Below are positions 33,264-42,659 of a DNA stretch of 64,000 nucleotides, in pieces. Position numbers and translations under genes: made by a program. Each line of letters begins with the position of its first letter. Positions within the stretch are counted from its first letter, which is position 1. Location of the stretch: assembly GCF_902167635.1 (NCBI RefSeq), contig NZ_CABHMS010000007.1:1-64000 (forward strand), given 5' to 3'. Below the pieces are notes generated by a model, which worked only from the letters and a program-made list of their open reading frames with translations, was not told the DNA's origin and did not search any database. Origin of the DNA: Chitinophaga vietnamensis (GTDB taxonomy: Bacteria; Bacteroidota; Bacteroidia; Chitinophagales; Chitinophagaceae).

Positions 33264-35864
33264 ATGAATTTAAATAATTTCACTATTAAATCGCAGGAAA
33301 TACTGCAACAAGCGCAACAACTGGCGTTCAATCATCAGAACCAGGCCATAGAAACAGGACATATCCTGAAGGCCTTGCTCGATGATCAGGACAGTCCTGT
33401 TGAGTATTTACTGAAAAAGAACGACGTGAATACGAACTTCCTCAGCACCAAGCTCAACGAACAGTTGCAAAAATATCCCCGCATGGCGGGAGGCGACGGT
33501 GGCCAGATGCTGAGTCGCGATGCCAACAATGCCATGCTTCGCGCAGGTGCGGCCATCAAAGAATTCAAGGATGAATTTGTGAGTGTGGAACACCTCTTAC
33601 TAGGTATCCTCGGCGGCAGCGATGATTCCGCTAAACTGCTGAAAGATGCCGGCCTTACAGAAAAAGGCCTCAAATCCGCTATCCGTGAACTGCGTAAAGG
33701 CGAAACCGTTAACTCGCAGACCGGCGGCGCACAATTCAATACCTTGCAGAAGTTCGCTAAAAACCTCAATGAGCTCGCCCGCGATGGCAAGCTCGATCCG
33801 GTGATAGGCCGCGATGAGGAAATACGCCGTACCCTGCACATCCTTTCCCGCAGATCAAAGAACAACCCGATCCTCGTGGGCGAACCCGGTGTCGGTAAAA
33901 CCGCCATTGTAGAAGGGCTCGCGCATCGTATCCTCAATGGCGATGTGCCCGAGAACCTTAAATCAAAAATTATCTACGCTCTCGATATGGGCGCACTCAT
34001 GGCGGGCGCCAAATACCGCGGCGAGTTTGAAGAAAGATTGAAAGGCGTAGTGAAAGAAGTGGCCGAAAGCAATGGAGAGATCATCCTCTTCATTGATGAA
34101 ATACATACGCTCATCGGCGCAGGCGCCATGGAAGGCGCGATGGATGCCGCCAACATCCTCAAACCGGCACTGGCCCGCGGTGAGCTCCGTGCCATCGGCG
34201 CCACCACCCTCAACGAATACCAGAAATATTTCGAAAAAGATAAAGCGCTGGAACGCCGCTTCCAGAAAGTGTTGGTGGATGAGCCCAGCGTGGAAGATGC
34301 CATCTCCATCCTGCGCGGACTGAAAGAAAGATATGAAAGCCACCACCATGTGCTGATCAAAGATGAAGCAATCATTGCTGCCGTGGAGCTCTCACACCGC
34401 TATATCACCGATCGCTTCCTGCCCGATAAGGCCATTGACCTGATCGATGAAAGCGCGGCCAAACTCAGGCTGGAAATGAACTCCATGCCGGAAGAACTCG
34501 ATGAACTGGAACGCAGGATACGCCAGCTCGAAATTGAAAGAGAAGCTATCAAACGCGAAAACGACGAAGAAAAACTCCGCGAGCTCGCAGAAGAAATAGC
34601 CCGCCTCGGTGAAGAACGCAATACGTTCAAAGCCAAATGGCAAGCGGAGAAAGAAGTCGTAGACCAGATACAGAACGCTAAATCAGCGATCGAAAATCTG
34701 CGCCTCGAAGCCGAACAGGCGGAACGTAACGGCGATTTCGGCCGCGTAGCCGAGATCCGCTACGGTAAGGTGAAAGAAGAAGAAAAACGTGTGGTAGACC
34801 TCACAGAAGAATTGAATAAAATATCTGCCAATCATAAACGTCTGCTCAAAGAAGAAGTAGATGCGGAAGACATCGCGGAGAACGTGGCCAAAGCTACAGG
34901 CATCCCGGTGGCCAAGATGATGCAGAGCGAAAAAGATAAATTGCTGCACCTCGAAGATGAGCTGCACCAGCGTGTAGTAGGCCAGGAAGAAGCGATCATC
35001 GCAGTATCCGACGCCATCCGCCGCAGCCGCGCAGGCTTGCAGGACCCACGCCGCCCGATCGGTTCCTTTATCTTCCTCGGTACCACCGGCGTTGGTAAAA
35101 CGGAACTGGCAAAAGCCCTCGCCGAATATCTCTTCGACGATGAAAGCATGATGACCCGCATCGATATGAGCGAATACCAGGAGAAACATTCCGTGAGCCG
35201 GCTGGTAGGCGCGCCTCCGGGATATGTAGGTTATGATGAAGGCGGTCAGCTCACTGAAGCCGTTCGCCGCAAACCTTACTCTGTAGTGCTGCTCGACGAA
35301 ATTGAAAAAGCGCACCCGGATACTTTTAACATCCTCCTGCAAGTGCTCGATGATGGCCGCCTTACCGATAACAAAGGCCGCGTGGTGAATTTCAAAAACA
35401 CCATCATCATCATGACCAGCAACATGGGCAGCCATATCATCCAGGAAAATTTCGAGGGCATCAACGACAAGAACAGGGAAGAAGTAGTGGATAAAACGAA
35501 AGAAGAAGTGATGTCGCTGCTCAAACAAACGATCCGTCCTGAATTCCTGAACAGGGTCGATGAAGTGATCATGTTCCAGCCTTTGATGCGCGATGAAATT
35601 AAAGGAATAATTAACATTCAGTTACAACAACTGAAAGACATGGTAGCAAAAAATGGCATGATATTGGAATTTTCAGACTATGCGATTGAATACCTCTCCG
35701 TACAGGGCTATGATCCGCAGTTTGGCGCAAGGCCGCTTAAAAGGCTCATTCAGAAAGAGATCATCAATTTGCTGAGCAAGAAGATACTGGCCGGCGATAT
35801 TGATAAGTCCAAACCCGTACTGGTTGATGTGTTCGACGGTGTGGTAGTAATCAGAAACAAGTAA
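33264..35864 (+). CDS. clpB: ATP-dependent disaggregase ClpB
   Basis: 866 residues, the standard length. Clp N domain (about 1-145), AAA1 with Walker [10 protein letters not shown] and Walker [15 protein letters not shown], the coiled-coil M domain (about 410-525, distinguishing ClpB from ClpA), and AAA2 with GTTGVGKTE and [13 protein letters not shown]. The pore loop [10 protein letters not shown] is intact. It threads aggregated proteins together with DnaK in the cytosol. No heat-shock operator is visible; a single-gene transcript ends at the terminator at 35895. Confidence 0.98.
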   Translation: MNLNNFTIKSQEILQQAQQLAFNHQNQAIETGHILKALLDDQDSPVEYLLKKNDVNTNFLSTKLNEQLQKYPRMAGGDGGQMLSRDANNAMLRAGAAIKEFKDEFVSVEHLLLGILGGSDDSAKLLKDAGLTEKGLKSAIRELRKGETVNSQTGGAQFNTLQKFAKNLNELARDGKLDPVIGRDEEIRRTLHILSRRSKNNPILVGEPGVGKTAIVEGLAHRILNGDVPENLKSKIIYALDMGALMAGAKYRGEFEERLKGVVKEVAESNGEIILFIDEIHTLIGAGAMEGAMDAANILKPALARGELRAIGATTLNEYQKYFEKDKALERRFQKVLVDEPSVEDAISILRGLKERYESHHHVLIKDEAIIAAVELSHRYITDRFLPDKAIDLIDESAAKLRLEMNSMPEELDELERRIRQLEIEREAIKRENDEEKLRELAEEIARLGEERNTFKAKWQAEKEVVDQIQNAKSAIENLRLEAEQAERNGDFGRVAEIRYGKVKEEEKRVVDLTEELNKISANHKRLLKEEVDAEDIAENVAKATGIPVAKMMQSEKDKLLHLEDELHQRVVGQEEAIIAVSDAIRRSRAGLQDPRRPIGSFIFLGTTGVGKTELAKALAEYLFDDESMMTRIDMSEYQEKHSVSRLVGAPPGYVGYDEGGQLTEAVRRKPYSVVLLDEIEKAHPDTFNILLQVLDDGRLTDNKGRVVNFKNTIIIMTSNMGSHIIQENFEGINDKNREEVVDKTKEEVMSLLKQTIRPEFLNRVDEVIMFQPLMRDEIKGIINIQLQQLKDMVAKNGMILEFSDYAIEYLSVQGYDPQFGARPLKRLIQKEIINLLSKKILAGDIDKSKPVLVDVFDGVVVIRNK

Positions 35865-35894
35865 TTCTAAATACGACGATACATAGTTAACGAT

Positions 35895-35924
35895 AAACCC
35901 CGCGATTCTTCGCGGGGTTTTTTT
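35895..35924 (+). terminator. Rho-independent terminator of clpB
   Basis: AAACCCCGCG (35895-35904), ATTCTT loop, CGCGGGGTTT (35911-35920), then further T residues. It lies 30 bases after the clpB stop. Confidence 0.95.
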
Positions 35925-35967
35925 ATGCATCTTTCAGTAAATTTGAATAGACCAAAATATTAGCAGC

Positions 35968-36447
35968 ATGATTGGAGAAAGAGAAAAGAAATTTATGCAA
36001 TACGCTGTGGAACTGTCGCGCAAAGGAATGGAAACCGGCGATGGCGGCCCCTTTGGTTCCGTTGTAGTGCGTGGAGACGAGATAGTGGGAGAGGGATGGA
36101 ACCAGGTGCTCTGCCATAATGATCCTACCGCGCACGCAGAGGTAGTAGCTATCCGCGATGCCTGTCAGAAACTAGGCACTTTCCAGCTGCACGATTGCGA
36201 AATATTTACCTCCTGCGAGCCTTGCCCCATGTGCCTGGGCGCTATCTACTGGGCCAGGCCGCAGCGCGTATATTACGCCAATACCAGAGAAGATGCGGCC
36301 GCCATCGCTTTCGATGATTCATTTATCTACCGCGAAATAGATGTGCCCAATGATGAAAAGAAAATCCCGCTGATCCACCTGCCCGGTGAAGAAGCATTAC
36401 ATGTGTTTAAGCAATGGGAGAAGAAAGGAGACAAGAAATTATATTGA
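35968..36447 (+). CDS. guaD: Guanine deaminase, cytidine-deaminase fold
   Basis: 159 residues. Zinc/catalytic motifs are PTAHAEVVAIRDAC and TSCEPCPMCLGAIYWARP. The following FDDSFIYREID segment is characteristic of the Bacillus-type guanine deaminase, which converts guanine to xanthine and ammonia; tRNA adenosine deaminases (TadA) lack it. The fold normally forms a dimer. It is a cytosolic purine-salvage enzyme, in its own unit, with a palindromic terminator starting one base after the stop. Confidence 0.9.
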   Translation: MIGEREKKFMQYAVELSRKGMETGDGGPFGSVVVRGDEIVGEGWNQVLCHNDPTAHAEVVAIRDACQKLGTFQLHDCEIFTSCEPCPMCLGAIYWARPQRVYYANTREDAAAIAFDDSFIYREIDVPNDEKKIPLIHLPGEEALHVFKQWEKKGDKKLY

Positions 36448-36505
36448 GATTTTTTGATTGACGGATTTCTTGATTTAAATCAAAAAATCCGTCAATCAAA
36501 AAATC
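36448..36505. terminator. Loopless 29-bp palindromic terminator
   Basis: The arm 36448-36476 (GATTTTTTGATTGACGGATTT...) pairs with 36477-36505 with one mismatch and no spacer. It lies between guaD and the convergent anti-sigma gene and would end both transcripts. Confidence 0.8.
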
Positions 36506-36511
36506 ACTAAA

Positions 36512-36868
36512 TCATTTATGGTGTGTCGCAAAATGAAAACCCCAGAACAAAGCCAGTAACAGGAAGAGGATTGCCAGGATAATAACGGTAAGGTATATAT
36601 GATTTTCTGATTTCCTGCGCTGGCGGTAGCGTGAGCGCAGCTTCTTCAGCAAGCTCCATTTCATCTCGCGGAGCCATCCTGGTATCTTTTCCTTGTCTTT
36701 AATAGCGGCCAATCCCTCTAATGCTTCGCTGCAAAGATCACAGTCGGCCAGGTGCATTTCCACCTCGTGTTGTTCTTCCGGCGACAGCCTGCCCTGCACA
36801 TAGTCCAGCAGCTGCTGTTGCGAAGGACAGCCCGTAGTGATGAATATATCGTTGAAATGCTCGTTCAT
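36512..36868 (-). CDS. Zinc-finger anti-sigma-like membrane protein
   Basis: 118 residues from the ATG at 36868, preferred over the TTG at 36883. The N-terminal zinc-finger motif EVEMHLADCDLCSEAL has the H-x3-C-x2-C form of zf-HC2 anti-sigma factors. A basic stretch (KKLRSRYRQRRK) leads into one TM helix near the C-terminus (about 90-112, IYLTVIILAILFLLLALFW). The sigma factor gene ends 20 bases upstream on the same strand, so the pair is likely sigma and membrane-bound inhibitor, with almost nothing outside the membrane to sense a signal. Confidence 0.85.
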   Translation of the reverse strand: MNEHFNDIFITTGCPSQQQLLDYVQGRLSPEEQHEVEMHLADCDLCSEALEGLAAIKDKEKIPGWLREMKWSLLKKLRSRYRQRRKSENHIYLTVIILAILFLLLALFWGFHFATHHK

Positions 36869-36888
36869 ATCACGTTGATGCAAATTAA

Positions 36889-37467
36889 CTATTGTTTTGC
36901 GCGTTGTATTTTTTCCAGTAAAAGTTTCAGGTTCCGTTTGCCGTTCTGGATGTAGCTTTTCACCTGTAACAGGCTGTAGCCTGTTTGTTCAGCGATTTGC
37001 TGGTAAGATTTTTTTTGCAGATAGAACAGCTGTACACAAACTTTCTGCTCAGGATTCAGCAGATCAATTGCGCGTTCCATATGTTCCAGCATGATGTCTT
37101 TTTCCTGGTACACGCGTTTGTCTTCCTCTTCGGCGGCCATAGTTTCCATACTTTTGTCGGATATCTCTTCCTTGTATTTCATATGGTTTTGCCTTAACTG
37201 CATGAGGCAATAGTTTTTCGCCACCTGGTAGATCCAGGCGCGAAAATACTGGATTTCGTGTTTGTGGACATCGGATAATACCTTCAGGAATATTTGCTGT
37301 ACGCTGTCGCGCGCATCCTCTTCATTTTTCAGGTATTTCATGCACATACCGAGCAACAGTAAGGCATAGCGGTCGAAAAGCACACCGATCCAATCACTGT
37401 TGCCATCAGCTTTGTACCGTTGGAGTAGCTCCTGATCTGTTAGTTGTTGTATCGCTGGATTGTTCAC
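36889..37467 (-). CDS. ECF RNA polymerase sigma factor
   Basis: 192 residues. Region 2 spans about 10-90 (LFDRYALLLLGMCMKYLKNEEDARDSVQQIFLKVL, then FRAWIYQVAKNYCLMQLRQ). Region 4 covers about 130-185 (QKVCVQLFYLQKKSYQQIAEQTGYSLLQVKSYIQNGKRNL helix-turn-helix). It is probably bound by the zinc-finger protein encoded next. It starts a second sigma/anti-sigma module beside the one at 37554-39222. A shared ancestry of the two modules is possible, but the sigma factors differ clearly. Confidence 0.93.
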   Translation of the reverse strand: MNNPAIQQLTDQELLQRYKADGNSDWIGVLFDRYALLLLGMCMKYLKNEEDARDSVQQIFLKVLSDVHKHEIQYFRAWIYQVAKNYCLMQLRQNHMKYKEEISDKSMETMAAEEEDKRVYQEKDIMLEHMERAIDLLNPEQKVCVQLFYLQKKSYQQIAEQTGYSLLQVKSYIQNGKRNLKLLLEKIQRAKQ

Positions 37468-37507
37468 AGGTTAAAGATGGAAATGCCGACAAATTTCCAT
37501 AAAAAAA

Positions 37508-37557
37508 GTGATATTAAACAAAAGGCTCACCACGGTGAGCCTTTTGTTTAATATCAC
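37508..37557 (-). terminator. 24-bp palindromic terminator overlapping a stop codon
   Basis: GTGATATTAAACAAAAGGCT... (37508-37531) pairs perfectly with 37534-37557 around a 2-base centre. The TGA stop of the upstream minus-strand gene (37554-37556) is inside the arm. It separates the two sigma modules. Confidence 0.9.
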
Positions 37558-38657
37558 ATACTATCAAGCGCTTGCTGGGCCGCATTCTTCATCGATCCAT
37601 CCATTCGGATTACTTCTCTGAACATGCGGCGGGCCTTGCCCATCTGGCCTTTGCTGCGGTAGCAGATGGCGAGCTGGTAGCGGGCCATCTCCACATATTT
37701 GCCGGTGCTCACAGATTCAATACGCCGGTAGCGGTCTATCGCTTCGCTGAGGTTGCCTTGTTGCTGATATAACATCGCGGCGCGGTAGAGGTATTCATCG
37801 CTGTTTACCGGCGGCTGACTGGCAGGCGTTTCCTTTTTAGGCGCTTCTGTTTTTTTAGGTTCTGGCGCTGGTTGTTCCTTGGCCACCGTAACTTTGGCCT
37901 CGCTGTCTGCTTTTGCTTTTTCTTTTTCCTTGTCGCGCTGCTCATTTACTTTTTTGATGGAATCAGCTGCGCGGGCCAGGGCTTGTTTTTTAGCAAGACT
38001 ATCGGCCGCTGCTTTTTTACGCGCTGCAATTTTTGCAGCGGCGGCAGCTTTTATTTTGGCGGAATCCACAGCTGGCGTGGGCGCCGGAGCAGTAGCGGGC
38101 GTAGTGGCCGGCGCTGGTGTTGTTGCCGCAGTGGTATGTGTAGCCGGTGTACCTGCAGTATGATTCTCTGTAATGATGGGCTGCTGCGGAATATCCTGTG
38201 TGATGGTGGCGGCGCTGTCTTTTGGCGGGGTAGCCGCTGCCATGATCTTGGTAGCAACAGGCTGGTTGCGCAGGTGGCCGCGTAATACATAGATGCCGCT
38301 TACGCCCAGTGCTGCAAAGGCTACCAGCCAGAAGTATACCAGCAGGTTTTCTTTGTTGCGTTCCTTACGGGTGTATTTTGCTACTTTCTGTACATAGGAA
38401 ACAGGCTGTATGCTTTGATGGATATAGCGTTGCAGCTTACCGGTAAGGTCGTTGTACTGATCGAAATTGTTTTCTTTTTCCAGCGCTTGCAATGCCTCAA
38501 AGCAAAGGTCGCAGTCCGTGAGATGCTGCTCCACCAGGTGTTTTTCCACGTCGGTGAGGCGGCCTTCCATGTAACGGGGCAGCTGATCTTTGTTGAGGCA
38601 ACGGATGCCGGAAAAGATCTTTAATATTTTTTCGTTATGGGGCTGATTATTTGGCAT
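37554..38657 (-). CDS. Zinc-finger, membrane-anchored TPR protein (anti-sigma-like)
   Basis: 367 residues. Zinc finger at about 40-55 (KHLVEQHLTDCDLCFEAL), one TM helix at about 105-125 (LLVYFWLVAFAALGVSGIYVL), then a long low-complexity Thr/Ala/Pro and Lys/Ala-rich linker (about 135-275). TPR-like helices close the protein (about 285-367, YLYRAAMLYQQQGNLSEAIDRYRRIE). The N-terminus would bind the co-encoded sigma factor in the cytosol and the TPR would face the periplasm. Its start overlaps the end of the sigma gene by 11 bases, suggesting translational coupling. Confidence 0.85.
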   Translation of the reverse strand: MPNNQPHNEKILKIFSGIRCLNKDQLPRYMEGRLTDVEKHLVEQHLTDCDLCFEALQALEKENNFDQYNDLTGKLQRYIHQSIQPVSYVQKVAKYTRKERNKENLLVYFWLVAFAALGVSGIYVLRGHLRNQPVATKIMAAATPPKDSAATITQDIPQQPIITENHTAGTPATHTTAATTPAPATTPATAPAPTPAVDSAKIKAAAAAKIAARKKAAADSLAKKQALARAADSIKKVNEQRDKEKEKAKADSEAKVTVAKEQPAPEPKKTEAPKKETPASQPPVNSDEYLYRAAMLYQQQGNLSEAIDRYRRIESVSTGKYVEMARYQLAICYRSKGQMGKARRMFREVIRMDGSMKNAAQQALDSM

Positions 38658-39222
38658 AACTCTGATTCATGAATATCTTGGCAAGTTTTCCTTTGGCCGC
38701 TTTCAGCTGTGCACGCACCTTTTCACGTGTCCAGCCTTTGGCGGTGGTCAGTTCTCCGAAAGTTTTATTTTCAAGGTAAAATTGCGTGATGAGGTCGCGC
38801 TCTTCTGCGCTGAGGCGCTGTAAAGCCTGCTCCAGCTGCACGATCAGCTCCTGGCGGTCGATCGTATTGGTAGCGGCTTTGTCTACCTTGTTCTCGATAT
38901 GCAGCAGGTCCCTGCCATCTCTCGAAGGATAGAAGGGCGTGTTTTTCTCTGGCTTGCCGAGATAACCTTTTTGTATATGCAGCATCCATTCGTTGGCCTT
39001 GTAAATAGACTGTGTTTTGATGCTGGAACTCAAGCGCTGTAACAATGCAGGGAATACGATATTGGGGTCGAGGCTGGGGTTGCTGCGTAAATGAGGCAGG
39101 GTGATCGCCACCAGCAAATGACTATACCTGTCCATCAATACACCTTCTGCTTCCCGGTCTTTCTGCTTCCGGGCCCGGGATATCAATTCCTTATCCGATA
39201 AATTGGTTAACTGCTGGTGCAT
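38647..39222 (-). CDS. ECF-like RNA polymerase sigma factor
   Basis: 191 residues. Region 2 is divergent (VLMDRYSHLLVAITLPHLRSN ... SIYKANEWMLHIQKGYL). Region 4 is clear at about 130-185 (LIVQLEQALQRLSAEERDLITQFYLENKTFGELTTAKGW, then REKVRAQLKAAKGKL). It overlaps the anti-sigma-like gene at 37554, and the two are a module. What it transcribes is unknown, because no obvious effector gene is in the operon. Confidence 0.85.
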   Translation of the reverse strand: MHQQLTNLSDKELISRARKQKDREAEGVLMDRYSHLLVAITLPHLRSNPSLDPNIVFPALLQRLSSSIKTQSIYKANEWMLHIQKGYLGKPEKNTPFYPSRDGRDLLHIENKVDKAATNTIDRQELIVQLEQALQRLSAEERDLITQFYLENKTFGELTTAKGWTREKVRAQLKAAKGKLAKIFMNQSYAK

Positions 39223-39312
39223 AAACTTATTACTTTATATTTACGTATTAAAGCGGAAAAAGTTCAATCCGGAACAAGAATTTGAATAGTAAAACGGATT
39301 TATACAATTTAT

Positions 39313-40071
39313 ATGCCATATGCCATTGTTATTGTGCCAGTTGCGCCTTTGCGAGCAGAGGCGGCACACAGAAGTGAAATGATCTCGCAACTGTTATGGG
39401 GTGAATGTGTGGAGATCATCAACACCGCTCCCGGTGCTTGGGTGCAAATCAAAAACCAATATGATGATTATATCGGTTGGGCTACAGCCTCGCACCTCGA
39501 AACGATAGACTCAGCGCTATATCAGGCTCCGGTATCCGGGTACCTGCCATCATGGATTAACGAGGTAACAATGAACGGCCAGCCGATGATAGTGCCTTTC
39601 GGCTGCCTGGTCAAAAGTAACCTGCAATGGGGGAGCATCACTGTTGTCACACCACAACCGGTGCCCACTGAACTGACGTCTGCGCGTCTGGCTTCCGTTA
39701 TCAAAGATAATGCTTTCACGCATCTAAATACTGCCTACCTGTGGGGCGGACGCAGCGTGTTTGGGATCGACTGCTCCGGTTTCACACAAGGGGTTTTCAA
39801 GACGGCAGGCCTGCGCCTGCTGCGCGATGCCTACCAGCAGGCCACGCAGGGGCATGTGGTTGATTTCCTGCAGGAAGCGCAGCCTGGTGATCTCGCTTTT
39901 TTCGACAATGAGGAAGGACGCATCACGCACGTAGGTATCCTGCTCAACGATCACGAGATCATACATTCATCCGGTAAAGTACGGGTAGACCCGATCGATA
40001 ACCAGGGCATCACTAACGCCGATACCGGCATACGTTCTCACAAACTACGCATCATTAAAAGGATTTTTTGA
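39313..40071 (+). CDS. SH3 - NlpC/P60 peptidoglycan endopeptidase
   Basis: 252 residues without a clear signal peptide. Two bacterial SH3-like segments (about 5-60 with WVQIKNQYDDYIGWATASHL, and about 75-125) precede an NlpC/P60 catalytic domain (about 130-252). Active-site residues: Cys in GIDCSGFTQ, His in ITHVGILL, and polar third residue His in IIHSSGKVRV. The fold cuts gamma-D-glutamyl-diaminopimelate or similar bonds in cell-wall peptides. Lack of a signal peptide suggests a cytosolic muropeptide-recycling role, as for YkfC-like enzymes. Confidence 0.88.
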   Translation: MPYAIVIVPVAPLRAEAAHRSEMISQLLWGECVEIINTAPGAWVQIKNQYDDYIGWATASHLETIDSALYQAPVSGYLPSWINEVTMNGQPMIVPFGCLVKSNLQWGSITVVTPQPVPTELTSARLASVIKDNAFTHLNTAYLWGGRSVFGIDCSGFTQGVFKTAGLRLLRDAYQQATQGHVVDFLQEAQPGDLAFFDNEEGRITHVGILLNDHEIIHSSGKVRVDPIDNQGITNADTGIRSHKLRIIKRIF

Positions 40072-40084
40072 TTTAAGGATGTGA

Positions 40085-40139
40085 GGATTTATAAATTTAA
40101 ATGGCGCCTGCAACAGGCGCCATTTAAATTTATAAATCC
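40085..40139. terminator. Perfect 26-bp palindromic bidirectional terminator
   Basis: The arm 40085-40110 (GGATTTATAAATTTAAATGG then CGCCTG) is exactly complementary to 40114-40139, with loop CAA. It sits between the NlpC/P60 gene and the convergent ppa gene, with more GATTT/AAATC words outside. Confidence 0.9.
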
Positions 40140-40188
40140 ATAAATCAGAAAATCCGTAAATCTGTAAATCAATAAATTCCTAAATGAT

Positions 40189-40728
40189 TCAGCTTTGTTT
40201 GAAGATCTTCCTGTAGTCTTCAAAGCTCTGTTTGATGATCTCTTCTGCTTTCGCTTTGTTCTGGAATTCTTCCACGATCACGGTTTTCTTTTCCAGTGTT
40301 TTGTATTCTTCAAAGAAATGACGCATTTCTTCGATGAAGTGGGGCGGCAGTTCGGAGATGTCGTTGATATGATTTACGCTCATATCATTGGCAGCAACGG
40401 CAATGATCTTGTCGTCGGCTTCGCCGCCATCGATCATTTGCATCACGCCGATCACTTTGGCTTCGATGATACACATAGGTACGCATTCGATCTGCGACAG
40501 TACCAGGATATCCAGTGGATCATGGTCATCGCAATATGATTGAGGAATAAAACCGTAGTTGGCGGGGTAGTATACAGATGAGTATAATACACGGTCCAGT
40601 TTCAGTAATCCGCTTTCTTTATCCAGTTCATATTTGGCACGGCATCCCTTTGGAATTTCAATGATTGCATTCACGATGTGTGGCACTTCTGCTCCGGGAG
40701 TCACGCTGTGCCAGGGATTTGTCATCAT
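40189..40728 (-). CDS. ppa: Inorganic pyrophosphatase, family I
   Basis: 179 residues, normal for a bacterial soluble PPase. The substrate and Mg-binding pattern is intact: [28 protein letters not shown], and the signature [10 protein letters not shown], followed by DDKIIAV. It hydrolyses pyrophosphate in the cytosol, pulling biosynthetic reactions forward. It is a single gene; the 200-base upstream gap to 40929 holds no clear gene. Confidence 0.97.
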   Translation of the reverse strand: MMTNPWHSVTPGAEVPHIVNAIIEIPKGCRAKYELDKESGLLKLDRVLYSSVYYPANYGFIPQSYCDDHDPLDILVLSQIECVPMCIIEAKVIGVMQMIDGGEADDKIIAVAANDMSVNHINDISELPPHFIEEMRHFFEEYKTLEKKTVIVEEFQNKAKAEEIIKQSFEDYRKIFKQS

Positions 40729-40928
40729 AATTTAATCTACTTTACTTTAAGGTTTATTGTTCAATACTTGCTTACTGCGGAAAAGTGAATAATCTATTCA
40801 CTTCACTATTCATGAAGATATGGTTCGGTTTCCGTGAATATTCAACACGAAATCAGCCACACATTCCTGTCCGTTTAATGCGTGGCAAAATTAAGGAACT
40901 CGCCGTTAATAGCTAAGAAAAATTATCG

Positions 40929-41420
40929 CTATTTGGCGGCGGGTGCGCTGTTACCGCCTGTGGTGGCGGAATCTGGAGGTAGTACAGCGGTGGTGGTATC
41001 AAAAGCTGCTCCGCCGTTGGCCGGGGGAATATAGTTAGGAATGATACTTTCGAATGTCAGGGAAATTTTCCACTGGCCTCCTTCTTTCACCAGTTGCAGT
41101 ACTTCTTTCTGGTGGGCGGAGGAATTGAGGATGGTGACAGATGCCTTGTCGCCGTTCTCTTCCATGTTTACCACTTCAATTTTTGCATTCCGGATCTTTT
41201 CTCTCTCAGCATCACTGCGGCGGGCATCGAAGAAGGAATACAATTGTATCACCTGTTGGGACTCTTTGGTGGCATAATCCCTGGCCTGGTCAAAGTTCGA
41301 ATCCTGTATGGCATGCATAAACGACAGTGCTACTTCCTGTGGGGTAGCCCTTTTTTTACAGCTGCTGAACAGCAGGGTGGAGAATACTGCCAGTATGAGG
41401 ATCCGACAAAAATTGGTCAT
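40929..41420 (-). CDS. DUF4878-type lipoprotein
   Basis: 163 residues with a lipobox (LFSSC, Cys about residue 21) followed by KKRATPQEVALSFMHAIQDSNFDQARDYAT, the DUF4878/NTF2-like start, and VLQLVKEGGQWKISL near the end of the domain. A Pro/Thr/Ala-rich tail follows. It is a small envelope protein of unknown function. It ends far enough from ppa to be separate. Confidence 0.85.
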   Translation of the reverse strand: MTNFCRILILAVFSTLLFSSCKKRATPQEVALSFMHAIQDSNFDQARDYATKESQQVIQLYSFFDARRSDAEREKIRNAKIEVVNMEENGDKASVTILNSSAHQKEVLQLVKEGGQWKISLTFESIIPNYIPPANGGAAFDTTTAVLPPDSATTGGNSAPAAK

Positions 41421-41504
41421 GCGGTCGATAAATTATTATATATCACGAACAAAAATAGGGGTAAACATTCAAATCTGCAAAGTCATAAATATTTTTAAAT
41501 GTAA

Positions 41505-41583
41505 GAATTTTGGAATTTGAGGATTTATCGGGGGAAGATGATCCCGGCAAAATCCTCAAATTCTCAAATTCTCAAATTCTTAC
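41505..41583. repeat. Imperfect AATTTGAG inverted repeat between two minus-strand genes
   Basis: AGAATTTTGGAATTTGAGGA on the left pairs with TCCTCAAATTCTCAAATTCT on the right around a CGGGGG/CCCGG stem. It lies downstream of phoH (minus strand), so it probably ends that transcript. Confidence 0.7.
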
Positions 41584-41604
41584 ATCAAGAAATTCCACAA
41601 TATT

Positions 41605-42561
41605 TTATGGTTCCTTATTGGCGTCGTACGCCCTGATGATGGCTTTCACGAGGCGGTGCCTTACTACGTCTTCTTCGTCGAGCTCCAGGTAGCCGATGCC
41701 GTCGATATTCCGGAGGATGCGGGTAGCTTTGTCCAGACCGGATTTCTGGTTTTTGGGCAGGTCGATCTGGGTGAGGTCGCCGGTGATGATCGCTTTGGCG
41801 GAGGCGCCGATACGGGTCAGGAACATTTTGATCTGCAGGTCCGTGGCGTTCTGGGCCTCGTCGAGGATGATGAACGAATTGTCCAGGGTACGGCCACGCA
41901 TATACGCCAGTGGCGCGATCTCGATCACGCGGTTGGTCATATAGTAGCTCAGCTTCTCTGCCGGGATCATATCGTCCAGCGCATCGTAGAGCGGGCGCAG
42001 GTACGGATCGATCTTCTCTTTCAGGTCGCCGGGCAGGAAACCAAGGCTTTCGCCAGCTTCTACCGCAGGACGGGTAAGGATGATCTTTTTGATAGCCTTG
42101 TTCTTGAGCGCGCGTACGGCCAGTGCTACGGCAGTATAGGTTTTACCGGTACCTGCCGGGCCGATAGCAAAAATGATATCGTTCTTGTCGGCCAGCGCCA
42201 CCATCTTTTTCTGATTGGCAGTGCGGGCACGTACCGTGCGTCCGTTGGGGCCAAACACCAATACTTCGTTGGGATTGCGGTCGCTGAAGTTGTCGATACG
42301 GCCACCTTCTTCGTCACCGAGGATCTGTTCGAAATAGTTTTCCGTAAGGTTTCCGTTACGTTCCAGATATTTAACGATCTGACTGATCTTTTCCTCCGCA
42401 GTGGCCACTTCTTCCGGAGACCCACTCAATTTTAACTGGGTACCCCTGGACAGGATCTTCAACAGCGGGAATTTCTTTTTCAGCAGATCCAGTTTTCCGT
42501 TATTAACACCGAAAAACTCGATGGGATTAATACTATCTAAGTTAATAATGGATTCAGTCAA
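41605..42561 (-). CDS. PhoH-family ATPase
   Basis: 318 residues. N-terminal KH-like region (about 1-110), then a PhoH P-loop domain with Walker A GPAGTGKTYTAV, Walker B NSFIILDEAQNAT and the family motif RPAVEAGESLGFLPGDLKEK. Family members act on RNA metabolism and ribosome quality, though the exact role of most is unsettled. Cytosolic. It lies 98 bases downstream of purE on the same strand; co-transcription is possible. Confidence 0.95.
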   Translation of the reverse strand: MTESIINLDSINPIEFFGVNNGKLDLLKKKFPLLKILSRGTQLKLSGSPEEVATAEEKISQIVKYLERNGNLTENYFEQILGDEEGGRIDNFSDRNPNEVLVFGPNGRTVRARTANQKKMVALADKNDIIFAIGPAGTGKTYTAVALAVRALKNKAIKKIILTRPAVEAGESLGFLPGDLKEKIDPYLRPLYDALDDMIPAEKLSYYMTNRVIEIAPLAYMRGRTLDNSFIILDEAQNATDLQIKMFLTRIGASAKAIITGDLTQIDLPKNQKSGLDKATRILRNIDGIGYLELDEEDVVRHRLVKAIIRAYDANKEP

Positions 42562-42659
42562 TCTTTCTATGATTTAATTGTCCAGGAAATGATCGGATTT
42601 TTCAATCCGAATATATTTAATTCTTGTACAACCTGGATGGCAGCCGTGTTAAGCTATCA

